The notes under the pieces: generated by a model
Databases searched by the model: none
Seen by the model: only the letters and a program-made list of their open reading frames with translations
Told to the model about the DNA's origin: nothing
Shown here: positions 1 through 10,915 of the stretch, in pieces
Position numbering within the stretch: position 1 is the stretch's first letter
Layout of the letters: the number at the start of each line of letters is the position of its first letter
NCBI GenBank assembly: GCA_948567375.1
Contig: OX419758.1
Span: 4,035,001-4,099,000, forward strand
Origin: Lunularia cruciata
Lineage: Eukaryota > Streptophyta > Marchantiopsida > Lunulariales > Lunulariaceae
Length of the DNA stretch: 64,000 bases
Direction: 5' to 3'
Position numbers and translations under genes: made by a program

Positions 1-816
1 TTACTTCGGGTTTGGAAGCTGAGGAAGAAGTAGACATCGGATCGGAGTAGTAACAGTTTTGAGATTTGAAGAGGTGCATTGTCATTTTGTTCTGCAGGTT
101 AGAAGAGTTGCTGTGATCAGTATAGTTGTTAGTAATTTATGCTTGCTTCACTATTTAAAGGAGTCATTTGCAAGAAATTGTTGTTTAGTGCTCATAATTT
201 TTGAGAATAGATAAAGCAAAGTGCGATGAAGTAGTGCTCTTCATTTGAGCTTAATTCCAAGTATCAATTCTGTGTTTGTATTTGTGAGTGTTGGGAGAAT
301 TTTGAAGTGCAAATCAATGTGCTTGTTGGATGTTGGATTTTGTAGCCTTGATCATCATTTTGTGTGTTTGATCCTGAGTGAAGTGCAATCAAAGTAATGC
401 CTTGACAGATCTGAGAGGAATTATAGTGTTGGTAGTATTTTGCATTTTTGAGTGCAGCGTTGAGTTGATGTGAAGCAATTTTGATTAAGGAAGTTGTGCC
501 TTTAGTGGAGGGATGGAACACAATTTTGAGGTGAAGTTGTTTTGCAATGAAGTGTTGTTTTCAAGAAAGACTGAATTATCACAATCAAGATTCTTTGGAA
601 AGATTTAATGGATTTGTGATTAAGGAGTGTTAATTTGTGATGAGAATGCGAGTCAGTGCTTGTTACTCTCCTCTAGGTGTGATTAAAGACACAACCAAGA
701 AGAACTGAAGTGGTTACTGTTTGACTTTGTATTTGACTAATTTTGAATTGTATCTCTGCGGGAACAAACTTTACTTTCCTGGTTACCACAAAATTGATAT
801 TTGCCAAGTTGTCACA
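1..816 (+). repeat. 3' part of a giant LTR (element I), running in from the left edge
   Basis: The segment opens inside the last codons of the LTR-encoded coiled-coil ORF, ending at the stop near 48. It then matches the last ~800 bp of every other giant LTR in the window (29,772, 16,583, 10,916 and 37,842 ends). A TATA-like box (ctatttaaag, about 152-161) lies upstream of the transcribed end. The terminus is TTGTCACA at 810-816. The next bases, ACTAT (817-821), continue an integrase gene whose upstream half is missing, so this LTR probably belongs to an element inserted into that gene, with ACTAT as the predicted target duplication. The left copy of the duplication is outside the window, so this is inference. 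Confidence 0.8.
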
Positions 817-1914
817 ACTATACCTTGAAGAATTTTGTAAACAAGATACTTTCATTAGGGTATTGGTGGCCTATGATGTATAGAGACACTCATGCTCATA
901 TCCAAAGTTGTGATGCCTATCAATGAATAGAAAACCGACGCTTACCTCCTAATGGCCTCTAAGACTAATTTTACCATTGGCCTCATTTTGAGAAATTGGG
1001 AATTGATTTTGTGTGAGCAATACAATCGATAACTCGAGTCACAAGGAAAAGATACATTGTGGTTTGCACAGACTATGCCACCAAAATGGTCGAAGCCAAA
1101 GCTACTCGGATAGATGATGCAAAAACAATTATAGAATTTTTCTTTCAAAATACCATCTCCAAATATGGATGTCTTTTGGAATTGGTTAGTGACAAAGGGA
1201 CACATCTTTTGAACTCCATGATGGATGCATTAACCAAGTACTTCTAGATTAAACATAGGAAGAAGACTCCTTATAATCCCAAAGCAAATGGCCTAACGGA
1301 GAAAGCAAATGGGTTGTTGTGTAAAATTCTGAACAAGGTGACTATCAATTATGCATATAATTTGGACATAAAATTACCAGCCGCATTGTGGGCATCTTGA
1401 ACAACAAAAAAGATTACAACCAAGCAAACTCACTACTTCTTGACATATGGCTTGCATTCCATACTACTAGTTGAATTTGAGGTATTGACATATTGGATTT
1501 TGTGCAAGGAATAGTTGTTAGAAGAAGAAAGTTAGGATCTTCAGATCCATCAACTGATGTGGTTAGAAGAGAAAAGGGATGATGCAATGCAAACCATGAA
1601 AGAAGTACAAGAACAGAGGAAATTCAAGCACAATAAGCAAATCAAGCATGTCACTATTTGGGAGGGAGATTTGCTGTTGTTATATGACAATTGCCAAATA
1701 ATTTTTCCAAGAAAATTGCATTTATGATGGATGGGGCCATATTGCACAATTTATATCTATGAGAATGGATCCATTCAACTTGCAGACTTGGAAGGCCAAC
1801 CATTTGCCATTCAAGTAAATGGGTAGAGAGTTCAAAAATACTGGACTGTAGACTGAGAGGTTTATAAGGAACCTAATGTCTATGTTTGCAAGGATGCTCA
1901 CATTTGAGGGAGTA
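817..1914 (+). pseudogene. Ty3/gypsy integrase relic (element F)
   Basis: Degenerate 3' half of an Athila/Tat-like integrase. The part starting here aligns with 24,920-25,975 of element A. The zinc-binding region survives only in part (CSYPKL, then CLSMN). An open stretch at 1059-1247 holds the catalytic core, with the second catalytic Asp in LVSDKGTHLLN, and the third catalytic residue follows in NGLTEKANGLL near 1290-1320. Stops and frameshifts occur throughout and CpG is almost absent, so the copy is old. It ends in the same C-terminal motif (CKDAH plus stop) and purine-rich tract as element A, directly before an LTR. The N-terminal half is cut off by the LTR that ends at 816. Confidence 0.85.
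1895..1914 (+). other. Polypurine tract of element F (degraded)
   Basis: A purine-rich stretch (ttgagggagtat) immediately precedes the LTR start. It corresponds to the cleaner gagggaggggg tract of element A at 25,981-25,991. It would prime plus-strand DNA synthesis. Confidence 0.6.
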
Positions 1915-4900
1915 TTTGGTACCCACATCTTTTGTTTTATTGTTTTTTTGATGTTTCCAACGAAGAAAGGTACAATAGAAGAAGACCTGGGTGTGAATGA
2001 GGAGAGAAAGATGAAGAGACATGGTTTTATTATCAACCTGAAGAATGGGACCTCGGGTTAGATACCGTCAGAAGATTGTTAGACCTTGGGTTAGAGTTGT
2101 CATGTTTCAACCCAAAGAAAGGAGACTTTGTCTTAGGGATGATCATCCCAAGGCAAAGAAATTGTAACAACTTTCCTTTGGGATCAACATTCAAGAAAGT
2201 ACCACATAGAATATGGCTCACATGTGAGCGGGAGAAGTTGACAATGATAGGAGAGTTGCATGCCAAAGGTGTGAGTTCTTAGTAGAAATGCAAGTGATGA
2301 GTGATGGAGAAATGTGGCACTATAAAATTTATGATTTTAGGCAAAGGAGAAGAAGAATGAAAACTAGCTTTCCGCTGCCATTACATAGTCATCTTGAGAG
2401 AGATCAAGGAAGAGGCATGTTAGTGAGTGAAGTCTTAATACATCCAGACAGGGCTAGAATCACGTGACCAAGAGACAGTAGAATTATTTTCCAAAGACCC
2501 AAAGTGGGAGGAAGTGAGATAGGGAGTGGAAAGAAGAGTGGAAAATTTCTAGTGAGAAATCATGCAATTAGAAGGTTAGATGTGATCATAAGAATCAAAG
2601 TCTTGTGTAGACTTTGGATCACATTTTTGGCATGGAATTGGAAGATCAGTTTTTGAGGATTCATGACCAAGATAATTGAGAGCAAATGCTTAAAGGGTCC
2701 AAAACAGAGGGAAAGAGAGAAATCCGGCTCAAGGGACAGAGTCGGATTGAAGATTAGTATTTGGGAGAGACGCCGGGGAAGAAATGGGAGCCACTTTCCT
2801 CAAGAAGGGGGAAGTTGCAAAAGAAACTAGTGAAGTGATAGCATTGTTCACTAGTCCTCACACAAAGAATGGGTTCAAAGTAGAGAGTTATCGAGACCCT
2901 ATGAGGAAGGGAGTTGTGGGAGCAATGATGGTGATCTTTAAGCTGGAGCAGACTACTTATGTAATGAAACACTAGGCGGTGTCCTTCCATAAGCTGTTTG
3001 TAGGGGAACCCATCAATTGGGCCAAATGCTTTTATCATCGAACATGGCAGATGGTCTAGAACTTGTGTGATAAGTCACCACCACATTACATCATCTAGTT
3101 TGTAGCTCATTTCTATTTGGGCTTGAATTTGTTGAATGCAACGAAGAGGCAGAGAATGGTATTGCACTTCCATCCCGATTTGAGGAAGGAAGCTAATACA
3201 GATGAGCAATAGTATATTAGAAAAATCCAAAATGGTGATGATCATTATGTTCAGACAGGGCAAAATGTAAGATTTGTGGTGACTGCTCTGAAGACAAAGA
3301 AGAGGAGTTGATTCAATGAAGAACTGGAGGTGGAGAGAACTTGGAAGACAAGGAAAGTAAACCTGGGCAAGATATTGTAGTGATTGCATGGTCGGGAGAG
3401 GAATCAAAAGGCAAAGCTGAGTACAAGTTAGAGGACTTGAAACGGGACGAAGAACCTGAGTTCACATTATAGAGTGGAGAATTGAGTAGTGAGAGTGAAG
3501 AAGGTGTAGAAGTTCAGCAGGCAGGAAGAGAAGAAGCAAATGATTAGATGCCAGGAGATGAGCTGATGGAGAAGGCACAAGACAAAGTCCTAGAGGGGCT
3601 TGAGACCAAGTTGGTAATCCAAAGGAGGATTCATTCAAAGAGAAGTGTGATGTATGAGGCGGGGCCAAGTAGAAGAAGAGGACAGTTCAGATAATGAACT
3701 ATTGTAGGTAAGAAGATCCAGACATCAAAGTAGAACTTTGGGAAGAGAAGACTAAGAAAGCTGATGCATTGCAAGACAAGGAGGAGGACCAAGGTGAAGG
3801 TATAAAGTATTTTTAGGATAATGTGTGTCTGTTATTGTGGCAGTTGGAGAAGAAGAAGAAAGAGATGAGTTGTGAGGATTTGGATGTGAAGAATGTCTTG
3901 CAAATCTAGGAAAATTTAGAATCAAAGAATTTAGAATTGCAAGAGAAATTAAGAAGGGTAGGAGAAGAGAGTGAAGTATGGCAAATGAATGCAGTATTGC
4001 AAAATAAGATGAAGGAAAAACTATAAAAAGATGTAGGAGAGAAAGGTAGATTGCTGAAGTAGAATTCTATAGAAATGGAGAAGCAAGTAGTTGATTATGA
4101 AATCTTGAAGCAATAGTTTGCTGATTCTTGATTAGAAATTATACATGCCACTATGAAGACAATTAAGATGAAGCAAGAACTTAATAGTATGCAGAAAAGT
4201 GGAGAGGAGAAGAGGCAATGCTGGCAAAGAGTGTTGACGGGAAGACATAAGGAAGAAGAAAGATTGAGGAAGTTAATTTATAATTTGGAGGAGAAAGTAG
4301 TGCAAAATGAGAAGGAGAAGGGAAGTGTGAAAGTTGAGTTTGAAGCCAAGCTGGCAATGTATAAAGAAGATTGGCAATTAGATTGTGAGAGGGAGAGGCA
4401 AGAACAATTTGGGGCAGTTTGAGTTGTGGTGGTACAATTAAAAGCAATGTTGAGCATTGAGTCCAATGTACAAATAGAGGAAACCAGATTACATGAGTTG
4501 ATGTTGATGGTGCAAGAGATGAGGAGGAAGAACAAAAAGGACAAAGATCTTAACTCATTGCTGATAGATCTCAAAACTCGTATAGATAGGAAGATATTAG
4601 AAGTAGAAGATAATGTCACTATTAGATTAGATCTGGTTAAATTGGGAATAGATAAATTTTGGAATGAGGTAAGAGTAAAACCAGAAGTAAGTGAAGTAGA
4701 AGTACAAGTGACTTCAGATTGGTTATCATAGACATTAGAGAGAAGTGGGTTACAAGATGAAGGTTTAGAAAGCTTACCTATGTCTTTAAGTGCAAATCAG
4801 ACTGAAGAAACGTTAGAATCGGTAGAAGGAATAGAAGTTGTAGAACCCAAAGTGCATGAGGTGAAGGGAAATTCTTTGGGTTTGGAAGCCAAAGTAGAAG

Positions 4901-5693
4901 TAGACGTAGAATCGGAGTAGGAATAGTTTTTGAGATTTGGAAGGGCAGATATGAAGAGGTGCATTGTCATTTTGGATTTGTAGGTTAGTAAAGTTGTTAG
5001 GAAATGGTTTAGAAGTTAGATAACTGCTGAAGAGTTTCCCTATTTAAAGGAGAACTTCATAGTAAAATGTTGTTCAATATTCATTATTCTTGAGAATAGA
5101 TAAAACAAAGTGCTAATTATAGTGCTCATCATTTGAGCTTAATTTTGAGTATTAATTTGGTGTTTGTAGTTGTGAGTGTTTGGAAAATTTTGAACTGCAA
5201 GTTAGTGTGTTTGTTGGATGTTGGATTCCATAGCCATGATCTTCATTCTGTGTGTTTGATCCTAAATGAAGTGCAATTGGAGCAATGTCGTGATAGATTT
5301 GAGAGGAATTGTAGTGTTGGTAGTATTTTGCAATTGTGAGTGCAATACGAGATTGATGTGAAGCAATTTCTATCAAGGAAGTTGTGCCTTTAGTAGAGGA
5401 GTGGAACACAATTCTAAGGCAAAGTCATTTTGTAGTGAAGTAGCCATTTTTGGGAGAAACTGAATAATCACAATCACGTTTGTTTGGATAGAATTGAAGG
5501 ATTTGTGATTATGAGTGAAAAATTGTTATGAAAAGGCTGAAATTCAGTGCTTGTTACTCTCTTATACGTGTAGTTTCTACCTAAGAGACTAAGAAGAACT
5601 CAAGAAGAACTGAAGGTGTGAGTTTTTGATGTTTGACTTTGTATTTGGACATTCTGACTGATATCTCTGTAAGAATGAACTTTACTTACCCTA
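1915..5693 (+). repeat. 3' giant LTR of element F, first part
   Basis: The start is tTTGGTACCC, a mutated form of the TGTGGTACCC found at 13,645. The LTR contains its own TATA box (tataaaatt, 2321), the LTR-encoded ORF relic and a downstream TATA-like box (ctatttaaag, about 5039-5048). It is cut at 5693, within the sequence acttacCCTGATTACC, by chromovirus E. The last bases of the LTR reappear at 42,058-42,097, with CCCTA (5689-5693) and CCCTG (42,058-42,062) as target-site duplication. CpG is nearly absent, unlike element A, so this is one of the older copies. Confidence 0.85.
2357..4918 (+). pseudogene. LTR-encoded coiled-coil protein, decayed copy in element F
   Basis: Decayed copy of the ~850-codon ORF found in every giant LTR here. 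The start MKTSFPLPL matches MSNNFPLPL of element B, 36 bases after a TATA box at 2321. The conserved N-terminal region is recognisable around 2780-2980 (GATFLKKGEVAKE, NGFKVESY, TTYVMKH). The coiled-coil part is open at 4153-4731 and rich in Glu, Lys and Arg. The ORF ends in VEVDVESE just before 4918. Many stops are C-to-T or G-to-A changes. I cannot assign a biochemical function. Confidence 0.75.
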
Positions 5694-6433
5694 TGTAAAA
5701 CTCCGAGGACAAGAGAAGAGAGAAAACACAGATTACACACTCAACATTTGGTGCCCCAAAGGAGCACCTTCTCTTTATTATATAGACAAAGAGGATCTAC
5801 TCTAAGGAAGCTCCACCATAGGATTAGGCACACAGATAGGTGACATGTCATCAAGCTCCACCCTTGGATTACTCACTTGGATGGGTGACATGTCGGTCTA
5901 GGTCCTATCTGGTTGGTCAAACAAGCTTTGATCGGAGGGAATCTTTTAGGGAATCTTCTTGTAGGAGTCTCAGAATCACATGAGTAAGGTACCATTGGAA
6001 AGCTATCAACAAGACAAACTCATGGGGATGGAAGGCCAGCCTTTACTCTGTTTGGGGGGGGGGGAATTGACACATTTTTGATGCCTAATTCATTTGTTTA
6101 GGCCTCCAAAATTGCCTTCAAAGATTTCAGGCATATTTCAGTTCCTACTATATTAGTAGAAGTACCCTTTTGGTGATACCTCTTTCTGATCTGTTTAGTC
6201 CATCATGTATAACATCCTTCGAAATGTTACCAAACCAATTCTCACCTTTAAATCATATGTCTAGCTATTGGTTCTAAGGTTCTCAAGTCTATTTTGGTTT
6301 TTGCTCTATTAGTAGAAGTACTCTTTTGGTGATGCTTCTATCTGATCTGTTTTGACCATCATGTATAACATCATTCTAGATGTTACCAACCAAATTTCAC
6401 ATCTAGATCATATGGCTAGCTTGTGGTATTACA
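5694..6433 (-). repeat. 3' LTR of chromovirus E
   Basis: The boundaries are TG (plus strand) at 5694 and ...ATTACA at 6433, so on the - strand the LTR runs TGTAATACC...TTTTACA, 740 bp. A TATA-like sequence (tatataataaag on the - strand, about 5775-5790) and a short hairpin (GGTGC...GCACC, 5749-5768) lie near the transcribed end. A run of ten G occurs at 6055-6064. The U3 half recurs at 41,579-42,057. Confidence 0.85.
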
Positions 6434-6452
6434 GACCTCCCTCCATTTAAGA
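6434..6452 (-). other. Polypurine tract of element E
   Basis: On the - strand the sequence aaatggagggaggtc directly precedes the 3' LTR start TGTAATACC, the usual place for the plus-strand primer of LTR retrotransposons. Confidence 0.75.
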
Positions 6453-7740
6453 CGCAATGTCCTCGTTGTGCAATTGTTGCTCAAATGCTTGCACCAACAC
6501 CAGTGCATGTGTCAAATTGGCAGCGGATTCCTATGTTGCTTCATAGAGGAGGTAACCTTTCCACTGTACAAGATAGTCCACCCGTGGATGGCGAGTACCA
6601 CGCATGCATTTTTGGAGAATACTCTCTACTTCATATTCTTCAGTGCCATCAATGAGTGTCAGACAAGGTCGAATGTCTTGTGTGGAATGACCCTGGCCTG
6701 ATCGGGGAGCATAACTGCATAGTAGGGAAACATGGAATGCTGGATGGATCTTCATGTGTGGTGGTAGCTCAAGGTGATAGGCTACCGTACCGACGTGATG
6801 AAGAATTGAGAAAGGCCCAATAAAACAAGGTCTGAGCTTACGAGGTCCAACTAAAAAGAGGTTGGTTGTCAAGAGCCACACTTGATCCCCAACATTGAAC
6901 TCCATGTGCCTATGGTATGCATGAGCATATTGCTTCTATCAATTTTGTGCAATCTATAGTCTGTGCTTGGCGCTCTCCACACCGTGTTGGATTCTAGAAA
7001 CAAATGTGTTGACGACATTGACCTTGGTAGTCATTGGACGGATCTTCATCAAGCAAGAAGGTGTGAAGTGATGCTCACCATACATGAGGAAGAACGGAGT
7101 GACCTGGGTGGATGCATTCACTGACTTGTTGTAAGCAAATTCCACCAATGGGAGTAGGGTGTCCCACCTCTCTTGCTCTTCTAAGGTGAAGCCGCATAAC
7201 ATGTCTTCAATTGTGCAATTAGCCTGCTCTATTTGGCCATCTGTTTGTGGGTGGTAAGCTGTGAACATGGCCAACCTGGTTTTGAAGAAACCAAAGAGTG
7301 TTTGCCAAAACAAATTGGTGAATTGAGTGCCTCTATTAGTGATAAGTACTCTAGATAGGCCATGGTGAGAGAAGAATACTTCTAAGTATAATTGAGCTAG
7401 TTGTGGAGCGGTCACATCCTTGGTGGTAGGGCGTACATGAATCATTTTGCTGAGCCGGTCCACAAAGACCACAATGGAGTCAAACCTTGAGGTGGTCTTG
7501 GGTAATTCACAGACGAGATCCATACTCACTTGTTCCCAACGTTGGGTAGGCCTAGGGAGAGGTTGAAGGAGCCATGCATGAGCTTGATTAGAGGCTTTGT
7601 TATGTTGACAAAGTAGGCAGCTGCGCATGTAGTCCATCACATCGTTGCTCATCTTGGGCCAATAATAATAGCACTAGACTGCATCCAAGGTCTTGTCCAC
7701 TCCGACATGAGCTGCAATGGCCGAAAGATGACATTCCGCT
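6447..7740 (-). pseudogene. Integrase with GPF module and C-terminal chromodomain (element E)
   Basis: The integrase would insert the cDNA, and the chromodomain would bind methylated histone H3 tails. Visible parts in order are: a zinc-binding region (HLSAIAAHVGVDKTL, then CLLCQ) near 7740-7600; the catalytic core with first Asp in VSMDLVCELP; the second site, which reads LITNRGTQF with Asn where Asp is expected; Glu in TDGQIEQAN; a GPF module (FIGPFSILHH); and the chromodomain (EEYEVESIL ... VDYLVQWKGY) near 6650-6530. A single TGG-to-TAG change after LLYEAT removes a conserved Trp, and the frame then stays open to about 6447. A short gap with stops lies near 6906-6953. The Asp-to-Asn change alone would inactivate the enzyme. 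Confidence 0.9.
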
Positions 7741-7989
7741 AGAATGGTGGTGTGTAATTCTGGGACGTTTGGGATCCATAATCTGCCATCACAAAAGGTG
7801 AGTCCTTGGGTGCTGGTGACACCTTTGGATGATTGTGCTTCTACAATCTATGGATCAATTTTTGTAGCAACTAGAATCTCTGGCCAGAATTTAGGGTTAA
7901 TCTTAACCTTTGCCACCAAGTTGTTTGCCATTGGCATGCGGGTAAATGCATGTGCAAGTTGCTTCTTACCTTCCATGTAGGTGATTGAC

Positions 7990-9460
7990 ATGTTGAATCA
8001 TTGTCACCACTTTGCCCACTAAATCAAGAGACTAGATAGATGCTTCTGCGTCTCGAGGTAGACTAGAGGTTTGTGGTATGTCTTTACTACAAATGCCTTC
8101 TTGCCCAGATAGTGCTTCCAATGCTTGGTTGCTAGAACAATGGCCAGCTCTTTTTGTTTGGTGGTGTGGTAATTGCGCTCTGCTGGTAACAACTTTCAAG
8201 AGAAATATGCAATTAGATGCCATCCATCATGCCACTCTTGTTGTAGGATTGCTTCTATTGCTACACTTGATGCATCTATAGCCAACTTGATTGGTCATTT
8301 TGGGTCATACCACTTCAAGATTGGTGCATGTAGCAAGGCGGCTTTCAATTCTTGAAAGGCCAACTCTTGTGCGGTTCCCTATGTCCACTTCTTCCCTTTG
8401 CCAAGTAGTGCCGTTAAAGGCTATGCAACCTTAGAGAAGTCCTTGACAAATCTACAATAGAATCCCGTCAACCCTAAGAAGCTCTTGAGTTGAGTTTGAT
8501 CTTCTGGGGCACGCCCTTTTTGAATGACCTCTATTTTATCTATCAATACTTGAATGCTCTCTACACTTACTCTATGCCCCAAGTAGTCTACTTTAGACTT
8601 GCCAAACTTGCACTTTGAGATTTTGGCATACAATCGATTCTATCTTAGAATCTAGAGGAGGACTTCTCGTAGATGTTGTTGTGTTTTGTCATCGTGCTAC
8701 TGTATACTAAGATATCATCCAAGGAGACAATGACAGACTTATCCAAGTATGGACAAAATATGTCATTCATTAGACTCATGAAAGTGGCACGTGCATTGGT
8801 GAGGCCAAAAGGCATCACAAGATACTCAAAGTGGCCATACTTGGTTCAAAAGGCAGTTTTGTACACATCCTCCTCCGCAATTTGGATTTGATTATAACCG
8901 CTCAGGAAGTCCAATTTGGTGAAGTATCTTGTTCCATGGAGTTGATCAAATAGGTCATCCATGCAAGGTAAGAAGTATTTGTTCTTCACTGTTTGCTGAT
9001 TGAGACCTTGATAGTCAATGCACATGCGCATTGTACCATCCTTCTTTTTCACAAACAAGACAAGAGCCCTACATGGTGATATGTTAGGTTGGATGAACCG
9101 CTTCTGTAGCATCTCCTCAACTTGAGTCTTACACTCCTCCAACTCATGAGGTGATAGGCGATATGGGGCCTTACAAGGAGGTGTCTTCCTTGGGAGTGTC
9201 TCAATTTTATGATCTACTCTTTTTTTTGGTGGTAATCCTAAGGGTAGATCATAGTGAAAGACATCTTGAAATTCATCCACCACACCCTTCAATTTCTCAA
9301 GAACTTGTCCATCGAGTTGTGCACTCTGGACTTCTCTTATTAGACCCATGAAACATCTATTGGTCTTACAGACTGTTGCCGTCCCTATGACATATAGAGG
9401 CAGATCCTGCTTGGGTGATTTTTCTTTAACCCCAATGATTGACCATTGGTGGGTTCTCAC
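7990..9460 (-). pseudogene. Reverse transcriptase and RNase H (element E)
   Basis: The RT domain (about 9250-8430) shows [22 protein letters not shown], the catalytic stretch SLDDILVYS near 8690-8735 (Ser where Phe or Tyr is usual before DD) and the thumb with LGHRVS and FLGLTGFYCRFV. RNase H (about 8300-7990) is recognised from IDASSVAIEAIL, SRKLLPAERNYHTT-like sequence and KHYLGKKAFV, in a frame broken by stops. Upstream of RT is a linker that opens with [11 protein letters not shown]. The sequence type is that of chromoviruses. Confidence 0.85.
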
Positions 9461-9599
9461 TATTTTCTTTCTTCAATCTACCATAGGGTTGTAATGCTCC
9501 ATCCATGGCATGCCTAAGATTGCATTATAACGAGCTAATTGTATCACTCACCACTCAATTGCTTCTTGATATTCTCTTACAGAGAGTGTTACCCGTCTA

Positions 9600-9935
9600 G
9601 GTAATGATTCAATCCTCTCTATTTGCCGTTAAGCAACTCTACTTCTTCATTCCTATCGCTCTCTAGATCCATTCCTAATCTTATTGCAACAAAGTGAGAT
9701 AAGAAATTCTCTATTGCTCCTAGATTGATTAATACTCTCACTTGATTGCCTTCTAGGACTCCATTCATGACAATCAATTGTGAGATTGCCTTTCGGGATC
9801 TTTGTGCATTAGTGTCTTCCTTCCCTTGCTTCTCTTCCTCCTTATTGAGCCAGTAAGGCCATGTGGTACATTTATTGGCAATCTTTGTTTTCCGAAGTGA
9901 TTTCCACCTCCTCCTCTTCAATGCGCCTCTCCATG
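9600..9935 (-). pseudogene. Retroviral-type aspartic protease (element E)
   Basis: A short open stretch contains VRVLINLGAIENFLSHFVA. In active enzymes this motif reads D-S/T-G-A; here Asp-Ser has become Asn-Leu, so the catalytic Asp is lost. It lies between the gag zinc knuckle and the RT linker, as expected for gag-pol order. Confidence 0.7.
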
Positions 9936-9984
9936 TTGTTTAAAGATCACCTGTATGAAGGCCGAGGGCCTCTAGGGAAACGAG

Positions 9985-10779
9985 TGCGATAGTTGGTAGA
10001 TATGTGCCCAATACGGCCACAATTGTAACAATGGCATTGTTCTCCTCAAGTTCCTTCTCCTCGTGGGACTCTATCTCTTTGTTCTTCTACCCGTCCATGC
10101 TCCTCTTGAAGCGGTAATGCTCCTTGATCTCAAAATCAAAGGTTGCCTAATTCCATTGGTATTGGTCCACCCATGTGTAGCATTTCTGCCCGATAATGTT
10201 GAGGTGGAACTACTCCTTCACTTCCACCCAATGCTCTAGCTATTCTTTGTGCACAAGCAATGGATTCAAATAATGTGTGAGGATTTTGCACCATGACTTC
10301 TTGGCAAATCCGCTCCTTTAACCCTTGTTTGAAATTGTGGAGAGCCTTTGTTGGACTCATGTCGGTTATTGCAACTTGTAGATCCATAAATGCCTCCACA
10401 TACTATTGTACACTATTCTTTTGTCTCAATCCTCAATGTTGTGTTCGAGCCATCTGCACAAAATCCACCGATTAGAAATTCTTCAGCAATCCTTCTTGCA
10501 TTGATGTCCACGTGACCTCCCTTCTCTCTCCCAACATGGATTGTTGCCAAGCATCATACCATGTGAGGGCTTTATCAGTCAAGTACCCACATGCAAACAT
10601 GCCTGCAGCATGCTCCGTGATCTCTATTGAGAACAATCGGAAATATCGATTCATTCTCAAGATCCAATTTTCCACTACTCCCATCATACGCTGCCCCTTG
10701 TAAGGCTCAATGTTGCAGGTCTTCTTCATCTGGAGTAGCATTGTGGCTTCATTATTGATAGGGTTTGTAGGCACAAGTG
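9985..10779 (-). pseudogene. Gag with CCHC knuckle (element E), 5'-truncated
   Basis: Capsid-type sequence includes VENWILRMNRYFRLF, AAGMFACGYLTDKALTWYDAW and further helices to about 10,136, followed by a zinc knuckle near 9990-10,045 (CYNCGRIGHISTNY; the last Cys is mutated to Tyr). The apparent start codon near 10,795 lies in the abutting LTR of element B and is not original, so the true N-terminus, leader and primer-binding site are missing. The frame is broken between 10,400 and 10,470. Confidence 0.8.
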
Positions 10780-10915
10780 TGTGACAACCTGGCAAATATC
10801 ACTTTTGCGGTAATCAGGTAAGTAAAGTTTGTTCCCGCAGAGATACAATTCAGAATTGGTCAAATACAAAGTCAAAGTAACACTTGCAGTTCTTCTTGGT
10901 TGCGTCTTTAATCTT
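10780..10915 (-). repeat. End piece of B's 3' LTR (third fragment)
   Basis: On the - strand this is the last 136 bases of the LTR, ending GTTGTCACA. It looks like a tandem copy of the start of the next segment, but it is the continuation of the LTR at 12,839-13,644 across an inserted solo LTR. Bases 10,911-10,915 (ATCTT) are one copy of that insertion's target duplication. Confidence 0.8.

Noticed and set aside
6055-6064. Run of ten G as a possible G-quadruplex or regulatory signal
   Set aside because: A single homopolymer in a decayed LTR; the matching place in the other LTR copy (about 41,651-41,688) has short broken G runs, so no conserved structure.
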